In this document: one piece after another, positions 9,794 through 17,288 of the stretch
Numbering within the stretch: the first letter of the stretch is position 1
Layout: each line of letters opens with the position of its first letter
Virus record (IMG/VR): IMGVR_UViG_3300044568_000638
Location: 1 to 62,808 of that record
DNA: 62,808 bases
From: a virus
Direction: 5' to 3' (one strand)
The notes under the pieces: model-generated
What the model was told of the DNA's origin: nothing
The model's database searches: none
Seen by the model: only the letters and a program-made list of their open reading frames with translations
Program-made: the position numbers and the translations under genes

Positions 9794-11899
9794 ATGAAAT
9801 CAGCACAAATCACATCAGGAAGACAAGAAAAAACTTCCGCTGGATGGTTGCGTGGAGTTAATTCTATGCGAAATCCTTGGGCGTTACCTAATGACCAAGT
9901 AAAATGGGCTGTTAATGCTCAGTTCCGAGGTGGTGTTGTCCAGACTAGGCCGGGTCAAAAAATGAAGCTATCTCTTCCAGCCGGGAATTTTCAAGGCGGA
10001 ATTCTTTTTCTTTCAAATAAGCAATATAAAGCAGCAGACGGAACTAATCCACCACAGATTTTTGACGTTAATGGCGAAGGCGTTGAAGAAATAGAAATTC
10101 CATACATGGTATTTGCTGTAAATGGTAAAGTCTATTGGAGTCCATTTCCACTTGTTCAACCTAAATCATGGGTTCCATACCAACTTTCAGGAGTTTCTAT
10201 TGATCCAAACGTAAAACAATGTGTTTTTACATTAGCAACAAAATCTGCTAATATTTCTACTGGTGGTGATGTTTCAATTACTCCATCTCATCGTGTTTTA
10301 TTTATTCAGGATGGTATTTCTGCTCCTGTTTACTGGGATGGAAGTAACACAACGGGAGTTCAATCGTCATCAATTCCAACTGGAACATGGATGGCGTATT
10401 CTGGAAATAGGTTGTGGGTTGCAAGTGGAAATATTGTTTTAGCATCTGATCTTGGTGATCCTACATCATGGCAAGAACGCATAACTGGAACCGGCAGAGG
10501 TGACTTTTCTTTTACTCGTCCTGTAACAGCATTAGCTGATTATATTGGGCAAAACAACGACCAGAAACTTTATGTATTTACGGATCGTTCAACATATGCT
10601 CTATCAAGTGGGATTTTAGATAGAACGCAATGGGCAACTACTGCAAACTTTCAAACTATATTATTTCCAAATGTAGGTTGCATAGCTGGAAAATCTATTA
10701 CTTTTCAAGCTGGTCAGATGTGGTGGTTTTCACAAGGAGGGCTTGTTTCTGCTGACGTTGCTGGTAACGCTTATTTGTCATCTCAAGTTCTTTACAAGGA
10801 CGTTGAAATGGTTAGAGCAAAAGCATACATGGCTGGAGATCAAACTGGCATTTGTGCTACATCTTTTGAAAACTACTTGTTATATAGCATTCCATACCTT
10901 GAACCTATAAATTCAGCTACAATGGTAATGGATTGGGCGGCAGCTTCGGAAATTAATCAACAACGAACTCCAGCGTGGTGTGGATTATGGACAGGAACAA
11001 GACCTATTGAATGGACTACAGGAATAGTTGGAGGACAATCTAGATGTTTTCATTTTAGTGTTGATTATTCTGCAACTGGAGACGGATCTTACATTTCACT
11101 TTGGGAATCATTCATGTCAAATCGAGTTGATTCATATTTGAGCATTAATGCAGATGGTACAACAACTGATCTATTCAATCGAATTTACGGACAAGTTGAG
11201 ACTGCGCTTTTGGGTGATGGCATGGATTACAAACAGTTTGTGTATGCTGAACTTGAATGCTGTGAGATCGGTGGCACAGTTGACGTTAAAACGTCTTACA
11301 GGGGTTCTAAAGGAAAATACCAATCAATACTAAATACTAGAGTTCTTGCCGTAACTGAAAATTACCAATGGGAAAACACACCAGTTGCTCCAGAAGTTGA
11401 AAATTTAGGGTTTCTTAACACGCAATATCGTCGATTAATTACTGAATCAACAACGCGAAATGCGGATTCATTAACGTGCGAATCTAAACTTACAACAGAC
11501 ATTGACAAAGCATTTTCTATACTTATTGAATGGTGTGGAGAGTTTGGACTAGAAACAATCCGTATGTTTCAAGACCCGTGGAGTGAAAGGTCAACTGGAG
11601 TTCCACAAACAGATGAGGAATTATCTTGTGTTGTTGCTCAAGATGGAACAGCATTGTTAGTTGATTTATTTCAAAGCCCATATGAAACACAGGACACAAA
11701 AATACAAGCTTGGAATGCAAAAGTTTATCAAAGTGTATCATTGCTATGCAATCAACCTTTGATTTCAGTTACAGCAACTGCATCCGCTTCATTTTTATCA
11801 AATATTTCCTTTGTTCATGCTGAAGAACAAGCAACAATACTAGCTGAACAAGCTGCTCGTTCAGCAGCACAACAATACATTTTGCAAAACCCTTGTTGA
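9794..11899 (+). CDS. Tail tubular protein B-like / tail hub protein
   Basis: 701 residues, ATG 1 base after the upstream stop (TAAC ATG). The N-terminus ('GWLRGVNSMRNPWALPNDQVKWAVNAQFRGGVVQTRPG') is typical of large podovirus tail proteins that begin with a 'G.N....P..L..ge...a.N....g' block. The middle looks like a beta-propeller (repeated 'VLFIQDG.S.PVYWDGS', 'WMAYSGNRLWVASGNIVLASD'). The C-terminus is helical and Ala/Gln-rich. It is probably the nozzle or hub that closes the tail below the tail-tubular-A-like gene product. Assignment rests on layout and composition. Confidence 0.6.
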   Translation: MKSAQITSGRQEKTSAGWLRGVNSMRNPWALPNDQVKWAVNAQFRGGVVQTRPGQKMKLSLPAGNFQGGILFLSNKQYKAADGTNPPQIFDVNGEGVEEIEIPYMVFAVNGKVYWSPFPLVQPKSWVPYQLSGVSIDPNVKQCVFTLATKSANISTGGDVSITPSHRVLFIQDGISAPVYWDGSNTTGVQSSSIPTGTWMAYSGNRLWVASGNIVLASDLGDPTSWQERITGTGRGDFSFTRPVTALADYIGQNNDQKLYVFTDRSTYALSSGILDRTQWATTANFQTILFPNVGCIAGKSITFQAGQMWWFSQGGLVSADVAGNAYLSSQVLYKDVEMVRAKAYMAGDQTGICATSFENYLLYSIPYLEPINSATMVMDWAAASEINQQRTPAWCGLWTGTRPIEWTTGIVGGQSRCFHFSVDYSATGDGSYISLWESFMSNRVDSYLSINADGTTTDLFNRIYGQVETALLGDGMDYKQFVYAELECCEIGGTVDVKTSYRGSKGKYQSILNTRVLAVTENYQWENTPVAPEVENLGFLNTQYRRLITESTTRNADSLTCESKLTTDIDKAFSILIEWCGEFGLETIRMFQDPWSERSTGVPQTDEELSCVVAQDGTALLVDLFQSPYETQDTKIQAWNAKVYQSVSLLCNQPLISVTATASASFLSNISFVHAEEQATILAEQAARSAAQQYILQNPC

Positions 11900-11900
11900 T

Positions 11901-12236
11901 ATGCCAAGTATTATTGACGCTTCATTAAAGATAACAGAATTCCCAAATAGATTTGTATCTCCATTTAAGGATGATCCAATAATTCCACTTTATTCATCAG
12001 TACCAATAAAAAACAACATAAAAGGATGTGTTCCATGTGTTGTGTGTGGTAATTTTTATGAAAGAAACAAAATAATACAGCAAGAAGCGGATAGGTTTAA
12101 AGATTATCTACCATATGAAAGTGAAATAACTGTAGGTATTTCTCAAACTGTATTGCCGCCGCCACCGCCACCGCCACCGCCACCACCACCGCCACCGCCT
12201 GCTGATTTGTATGTATTGTTTGTTAATTGGGAGTAA
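11901..12236 (+). CDS. Small protein with CxxC and a polyproline run
   Basis: 111 residues, 1 base after the upstream stop. It has a 'CVPCVVC' cysteine cluster near residue 48 and ends with 14 consecutive prolines followed by a short hydrophobic tail (ADLYVLFVNWE). The prolines are encoded by a CCG/CCA microsatellite at about 12157-12200 that could vary by slippage. The family is unknown; the place among tail genes suggests a virion part. Confidence 0.5.
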   Translation: MPSIIDASLKITEFPNRFVSPFKDDPIIPLYSSVPIKNNIKGCVPCVVCGNFYERNKIIQQEADRFKDYLPYESEITVGISQTVLPPPPPPPPPPPPPPPADLYVLFVNWE

Positions 12237-12238
12237 TT

Positions 12239-13519
12239 ATGATTTTAAATAGCTCATTAAAAGAACAAATACACAATATTTTTATTTCCAAAAAAGACAC
12301 TGGAATAAATAGTGTTTATATTGGTTACAAATATGTAAATGGTGTTAAAACAAATGAAATAGGTCTTGTTTTTGGTGTAAATAAAAAGATTTTAGAATCA
12401 GATTTACCAAAAGATTATATACTTCCAAAGCAAATTAATTTAAATGGGAATAATGTAAAAACAGATGTGGTTGTAACTCCTGAAGTTAAATTAATGTCAT
12501 GTTATCCATCAGGTGATCCAAATATAACAAGACTTTTATCCGTTCCAGAAGCACCAACTCCATTAAAAGGAGGAATGCTGATAAGGCAATTTCCTACAGG
12601 GTGGGTGCGTGACCCTATTAATCCTAACGCATATAGTTTTAATGTTGGAACACTAGGTTTTTTTGCAAAAGATAACATAGATGGAAGAGTTGTTGGTGTT
12701 ACAAATAGACACGTTGCTGTTTATAATGGTGAAATTGCAGGAGAAGCGGATCTTAATCAGCAATTAAATAACCCAGATAATACTGGTGAAAAAATAACAT
12801 GGATTGTTGATAGTCAAAAATATCTTCCAAGCGCATCAATTTCTGCTGGAGTTTCGTTTAATACTATTGCATTTGAGGGGATTAAAAGATATACTCCTTT
12901 TTATTATAGTCAACCAAATTATACTGATTCAGCTTTAATTATTCCAAAACTAGGATACGTTGATAATAATTCATATCAAGTATGGCAACCTATAGATCAA
13001 CCAACTTACCCAACATCATTGCCGTTTGCAACAACAGAAGAATTAGATGGAATTCTTATTTCAAATCCTAAAGTATATTGTACTGGAGTTACAAGTGGGC
13101 CTATTGGATGGGGAACTGGTAATTGTAGTATAAATATACTTGGAATTGGTTATAGCACTGTTATATCTTTAAATGGTAAAAACACAACTTGGTCAGATCA
13201 AATAACTATGCAAACACCATTAGGAATTACTCCACTGGCTTCTGGTGATTCTGGATCTTGCGTTATGGCTGATATTGGTGGTGTTAAAAAAATAATTGGA
13301 TTATTCTTTGCTGGAAATAATGATTTTGCTGTATTTAATAGAATTGACAAAGTTGCGAATGAGATGAACATATCTGCGTTTACAACACCAATAGATACAT
13401 CAATACCATCATTAAAGCTTTATTCAGCTTCATTGTCTGAATATGGAAATTCTAAAACAATTTCTGTAAATGGAAAAACATATTATCAATCTGGATTAAC
13501 AAAAAATATTTATACATAA
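12239..13519 (+). CDS. Trypsin-like serine protease in the tail cluster
   Basis: 426 residues; ATG 12239 lies 2 bases after the upstream stop. The sequence shows a chymotrypsin-fold triad in the right order: His158 in 'VGVTNRHVA', Asp230 in 'NYTDSALII' and Ser338 in 'LASGDSGSCVM'. The GDSGS block is the standard nucleophile motif. About 100 residues precede the catalytic domain and about 75 follow it, and there is no signal peptide. Chymotrypsin-like proteases are rare in phage tail operons. It may process virion proteins during assembly or act on the host surface; the sequence does not decide this. Head-maturation proteases of phages are usually of other folds. Confidence 0.65.
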   Translation: MILNSSLKEQIHNIFISKKDTGINSVYIGYKYVNGVKTNEIGLVFGVNKKILESDLPKDYILPKQINLNGNNVKTDVVVTPEVKLMSCYPSGDPNITRLLSVPEAPTPLKGGMLIRQFPTGWVRDPINPNAYSFNVGTLGFFAKDNIDGRVVGVTNRHVAVYNGEIAGEADLNQQLNNPDNTGEKITWIVDSQKYLPSASISAGVSFNTIAFEGIKRYTPFYYSQPNYTDSALIIPKLGYVDNNSYQVWQPIDQPTYPTSLPFATTEELDGILISNPKVYCTGVTSGPIGWGTGNCSINILGIGYSTVISLNGKNTTWSDQITMQTPLGITPLASGDSGSCVMADIGGVKKIIGLFFAGNNDFAVFNRIDKVANEMNISAFTTPIDTSIPSLKLYSASLSEYGNSKTISVNGKTYYQSGLTKNIYT

Positions 13520-13524
13520 AATAT

Positions 13525-13911
13525 ATGAAACCCAAAATAGATTATAAACTTGTCCGCGCTGGAACAAACGAATTCTTAGAATTAGTTGATTTTGCCGAGG
13601 AATTTGAACATTCAATTATAGAACATCCAAATGTTAATGTATATGCTCATTATTCTAATGGAAAACTATTTGGATACTCTGACCATGTGTATCTTCCAAC
13701 GGTTTATCCAGCCTTTCACCCAAAACACACACGTCCACAAGATGTTATTCAAGTAATGAGTGACTGGAGATCACATACGCAACTTTCTGGATCTCCCGGA
13801 TATATCGGGGTTCCATTAATTAATGATCGTCCTAGCTTTACTAATGATGTTATGTTAAAATTAGGTTTGACTAAAATGGATAGAGAAGTTTACTCTATGA
13901 CTAATTTTTAA
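13525..13911 (+). CDS. Conserved phage protein, possibly GNAT-like internal protein
   Basis: 128 residues. The pattern 'FEHSIIEHPNVNVYAHYSNGKLFGYSDHVYLPTVYPAFHPKHTRPQDV' is familiar from tail-adjacent genes of podoviruses, in the place where T7-like phages encode a small internal protein. A GNAT-like fold is possible, but no acetyl-CoA motif is clear. It begins the run of internal-protein genes downstream. Confidence 0.5.
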   Translation: MKPKIDYKLVRAGTNEFLELVDFAEEFEHSIIEHPNVNVYAHYSNGKLFGYSDHVYLPTVYPAFHPKHTRPQDVIQVMSDWRSHTQLSGSPGYIGVPLINDRPSFTNDVMLKLGLTKMDREVYSMTNF

Positions 13912-13913
13912 TT

Positions 13914-14855
13914 ATGGGTGGAGCAAAAACAGTCAACGCAAGCAGCTACATTAGCAAACCTGATTCGTCTAGGGACATAGCTATTCTTATGGCTATGCAG
14001 CAAGCCCAGATGGGGCAGCAAGCACAACAAGCTGCATTGATGAAAGCTGCGTCTGAGATGCCTCCACAGCAACAGACTTATGATCCAATGCAAGAGTCTA
14101 AGCGTCTTGCAGAGATTGGGATGGGTAATATCCAAAGAGCAAGAGAGCTTGAAAAACAAACATCTCCAGCTGCCGCTGCAATGCGTCAAGCTCAAGCTAA
14201 AGAACTAGCTACATTAACTTCTCCAGAAGGAACTAATCAATACATTAATGAATGGGCTAAACGCCAAGGACTTATTCAAGGCTTTGAAACTGGTTTACAA
14301 GATTCAAGTATTGGAAGATCTGCAACATATGATTCCGCATTAAAAGCAAGGCAAAACTACGAACAACAAAATCTAGCATTGCAACAACAGTTGTTGCAGC
14401 AAATGCAAGCCCCAGTTGGTGGAATTGATCCAACATCATCTATTGCTGCCCAAGAATCCGTTAAAGGTCAAAACTTGCAATCAATGCAAAATTGGCAAAA
14501 TGCAATGTATGGTAATGTTGGTGGATACAATCAATCTGTAGCTGACCAAATGGCGCAAATTGGAACTGCCTTCCAAAATACACAGCAGACAGCAGGGCAA
14601 AATCAGCAAAATTATCAAAATGCAATGATGCAAAATCAAGCTCAAAACTATGCAGCCAAGAATGCAATGAATTCAGCATATTTACAAGCTGCTGGAAGTG
14701 TTGCTCAAGGAGCAATTAGTGGGGCTGCTGGAGCTTATGGTGGAGCTGGAACTGGAGGATTTGGATCACAATCAGAAATGTTAAAACATACTGCACCCGG
14801 AACAACTGGGTCATATAATGCTGGAATGGGATGGGTTCCCCGTGCTGCTGTATAA
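13914..14855 (+). CDS. Gln/Ala-rich internal virion (ejection-type) protein, paralog 1
   Basis: 313 residues, starting 2 bases after the upstream stop. N-terminus MGGAKTVNASS belongs to a set of MGG-starting virion proteins in this genome. The body is helical and rich in Gln, Ala and Met; the C-terminus has a glycine-rich membrane-like stretch (AAGSVAQGAISGAAGAYGGAG). It shares 'IGRSATYDSA' and 'GIDPTSSIAAQESVKGQNLQSMQ' with the next gene, so the two come from a tandem duplication. The composition and place after the tail-tube genes fit podovirus DNA-ejection proteins. Confidence 0.6.
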   Translation: MGGAKTVNASSYISKPDSSRDIAILMAMQQAQMGQQAQQAALMKAASEMPPQQQTYDPMQESKRLAEIGMGNIQRARELEKQTSPAAAAMRQAQAKELATLTSPEGTNQYINEWAKRQGLIQGFETGLQDSSIGRSATYDSALKARQNYEQQNLALQQQLLQQMQAPVGGIDPTSSIAAQESVKGQNLQSMQNWQNAMYGNVGGYNQSVADQMAQIGTAFQNTQQTAGQNQQNYQNAMMQNQAQNYAAKNAMNSAYLQAAGSVAQGAISGAAGAYGGAGTGGFGSQSEMLKHTAPGTTGSYNAGMGWVPRAAV

Positions 14856-14858
14856 TTT

Positions 14859-15626
14859 ATGAAACGACCAGATCCAACATTTAGTTTACAAGGATGGTTG
14901 AATCAATCAAAAGCTCAAATGGGAGCTTTACAGAACCAAGCTAATTCGCTTCGCGCTTTTTCATCACAGGCTCCAGCAATGCAGTCTTTTGATGCCGCTA
15001 AAACGTCTCAACAGGCATCTGAGTTTGGAATGGATAACATCCAAACCTCTAAAGAATTTGAACGCTTACTTAATCCAGAAACTGCTAAAATGCGTCAAGG
15101 ATTGGGAGATCGTGTCGCTGAAGCTACTAATCTTGATGCTACAAAAAAGTGGATGGATCAATGGGCGATTAAAAGTGGACTAGGAAGTGATAGCCTTATT
15201 GGACGTTCCGCTATTTACGATCAAGCGACACAGGAAGGAAGACAAGCTAAATTACAGAACTTGCAAATCCAACAAGGGTATTTGTCACAAACTCCATCTC
15301 CTATTGGTGGACTTGATCCAGCATCTATTATTGCAGCAGAACAAGCCGCGAAAGCTCAGAATCTGCAATCAATGCAACAATATCAAGGAAACGTGATGCA
15401 GGGATCACAACAATTAAATCAATCGACAACAGATTGGATTAATAGTAACCTTGGTCAGTTGCAGAAAATAAATCAAGTTGATCAGCAGAATCAATCTAAT
15501 TACGAGCAAGCAATGTTGAAGCAAGCGCAACAAATGGCAGCAAGTGAGAATGCCTCCAAAGGAGCTATGATAACAACTGGAGGAGCTGTTGCTGGAGCAG
15601 CTATTGGTGCGGCAATTATTATATAA
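14859..15626 (+). CDS. Gln/Ala-rich internal virion protein, paralog 2
   Basis: 255 residues. It aligns with the preceding gene over the centre (GMDNIQTSKEFE; IGRSAIYDQA; GLDPASIIAAEQAAKAQNLQSMQ) but has lost the MGG N-terminus and starts MKRPDPTFSLQGW. The last 20 residues are hydrophobic and glycine-rich (GGAVAGAAIGAAIII), a plausible membrane-insertion helix. It is probably an ejection or internal core protein that works with its paralog. Confidence 0.6.
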   Translation: MKRPDPTFSLQGWLNQSKAQMGALQNQANSLRAFSSQAPAMQSFDAAKTSQQASEFGMDNIQTSKEFERLLNPETAKMRQGLGDRVAEATNLDATKKWMDQWAIKSGLGSDSLIGRSAIYDQATQEGRQAKLQNLQIQQGYLSQTPSPIGGLDPASIIAAEQAAKAQNLQSMQQYQGNVMQGSQQLNQSTTDWINSNLGQLQKINQVDQQNQSNYEQAMLKQAQQMAASENASKGAMITTGGAVAGAAIGAAIII

Positions 15627-16463
15627 ATGGAACAACTAATAAATAAAACAATAAATAAAATAACAGAATGGAATAAAAGATGGCCTAGAGCAGTAGTTTT
15701 GTGGAGTGGAGGAAAAGACTCCACGGCATTGCTTCATCTTATTAAATTTAAAGCGGGAATTGATCTTCCAGTCATTCAATATCGTGAACCAAAAATGCGA
15801 GAACGATATGCGTATTCTGACAAGCTAATAAAAGATTGGAAGTTGGAAGTGTACGATTATCCACCGAATAGGGTTTCAATTGCTGACGGCCCAGACGTTG
15901 AAACTGGAGAGTTGCGTTTTGACTTTATAAAATATTACCAATGGGGAAAACAATCTGCCGTTTGCCTTTCTCTAGGAACAGAGCGTCCAAAGGATGGAGA
16001 AGATTATTTGTGTGGGCTTACAGACCTATTGCAACGTCCTACAGGAACTTTTAATTGGCCTTGGGGGGCAGTATATATCGGGACAAAATATTCAGATACA
16101 GATTTAATTAAAGGCCATGTACCACTTGCTGTTGATATTCGATATGCTGACGATTCGCCAATGTCGCTTTATCCGCTCCGAGATTGGACTGATAAAGACA
16201 TTTTTCAATATTTGGAAGAAGAAGGAGTAAAACCTGATCCAACACGATACATCAAAAGCTGGGATACTTGGGGAAACAACAAAGACAAATCGCTTAATGC
16301 TGACTTTTATCCAGTTTGCTTTAATTGCATTAACAGACATGAAGGAAAATACGTTGATTGTCCTAAGTTGAATGCTAAAATATCAAACATTTCTCACCTT
16401 GCTCCATACGAGGATTTGGTAAACGAAGACTTAGGTTTTCGTCCTGTTACATGGAACAAGTAG
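15627..16463 (+). CDS. PAPS-reductase-like PP-loop ATPase/sulfotransferase-family enzyme
   Basis: 278 residues, ATG directly after the upstream stop. The PP-loop 'LWSGGKDSTALLHL' (residues 25-38) binds ATP or an adenylylated substrate and defines the PAPS reductase/ATP sulfurylase superfamily. Later blocks include 'PLRDWTDKDIFQYLEEEGVKPDP' and a cysteine pair 'PVCFNCINRH', typical of phage and DndC-like members. In bacteria such enzymes serve in sulfate reduction, DNA phosphorothioation or RNA thiolation; no other phosphorothioation gene is seen here. It overlaps the YkgJ-type gene, which suggests a joint role. Its place inside the virion-gene block is unexpected. Confidence 0.75.
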   Translation: MEQLINKTINKITEWNKRWPRAVVLWSGGKDSTALLHLIKFKAGIDLPVIQYREPKMRERYAYSDKLIKDWKLEVYDYPPNRVSIADGPDVETGELRFDFIKYYQWGKQSAVCLSLGTERPKDGEDYLCGLTDLLQRPTGTFNWPWGAVYIGTKYSDTDLIKGHVPLAVDIRYADDSPMSLYPLRDWTDKDIFQYLEEEGVKPDPTRYIKSWDTWGNNKDKSLNADFYPVCFNCINRHEGKYVDCPKLNAKISNISHLAPYEDLVNEDLGFRPVTWNK

Positions 16464-16738
16464 AATTTGACTGTAAGTCATGTGGTGCTTGCTGTGCATT
16501 TAAATGGTCATGGCCTGTTTTTAAGAGAGATAGATCAGATGCAATAAATATTCCAAATGAAATGGTAAGAACTGACTATCCATTAATGGAAACATATAAT
16601 AATAGATGCATTGCGTTAGATGGAAAAGTTGGTGAATCTGTGTGTTGCAAGATATACAATGATAGGCCAAATTCTTGCCGTAAATTTGAACCCGGCAGTG
16701 ATCTTTGCAAAGAAGCAAGAAAAAAACTTTTGACTTAG
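16451..16738 (+). CDS. YkgJ-type cysteine cluster protein
   Basis: 95 residues, overlapping the PAPS-reductase-like gene by 13 bases. The start 'FDCKSCGACCAF' and later 'CCKIYNDRPNSCRKFEPGSDLCKEA' give the CxxCxxCC...C...RPxxCRxFxxG pattern of the YkgJ family, thought to bind zinc or an iron-sulfur cluster. Its function is unproven in any organism. The overlap suggests translational coupling and a redox or metal role with the upstream enzyme. Confidence 0.75.
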   Translation: MEQVEFDCKSCGACCAFKWSWPVFKRDRSDAINIPNEMVRTDYPLMETYNNRCIALDGKVGESVCCKIYNDRPNSCRKFEPGSDLCKEARKKLLT

Positions 16739-16820
16739 TTTTAAACAACCATTACACATTGAATTTAAACATCAAATCCCGTGATTTCACAAAATAAACA
16801 AACACTAAAAGGAAAATAAT

Positions 16821-17285
16821 ATGGGAGGCAAGAAAAGCGCACCAAAACCAGAACCTAAACCAAAAATTGATCCAATGATGGTTTATTTGCAACAACAACA
16901 AGTTCAGCAAGCACAGCAAGCCGCTGCTTCTGCTGAAGCTCAACAAAAAGCGTTGATGCAATCGCAAATTCAAGCTGGAGCGCAAGCTGAACTAACTGGC
17001 GAGCAAGCTGCAAAACAAGGATTGGCAACCGCTGAATCAATGCAGTCCATTCGTGACGCAAACGCACTTCAGTCCGCTCAAACGGCTGCATCTACATCAG
17101 GACAACAAGTGACAGGTGGTGGATTTGACGTTAATGCTGCACGTCAGCAGGCTTTAACTAATCTTGGAGCTGGAACATCAATGATTCCACAAACTCCAGC
17201 AAACATTGGTGCAATGGGACAACCCAAAGCAGCTAATATGTTCTCGCTTCCTCAATCATCCGATCTAAAGTTCGGTGGATCTTAA
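16821..17285 (+). CDS. Gln/Ala-rich MGG virion protein
   Basis: 154 residues. It starts MGGKKSAPKPEPKP and then runs into Gln/Ala-rich helices (QQQQVQQAQQAAASAEAQQKAL). An AAAAGGAAAATAAT leader gives one of the clearer Shine-Dalgarno sites in this genome. The 82-base gap before it (16739-16820) is AT-rich and may hold a promoter, but I see no good -35/-10 pair. It is probably an internal or ejection protein. Confidence 0.55.
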   Translation: MGGKKSAPKPEPKPKIDPMMVYLQQQQVQQAQQAAASAEAQQKALMQSQIQAGAQAELTGEQAAKQGLATAESMQSIRDANALQSAQTAASTSGQQVTGGGFDVNAARQQALTNLGAGTSMIPQTPANIGAMGQPKAANMFSLPQSSDLKFGGS

Positions 17286-17288
17286 AAT

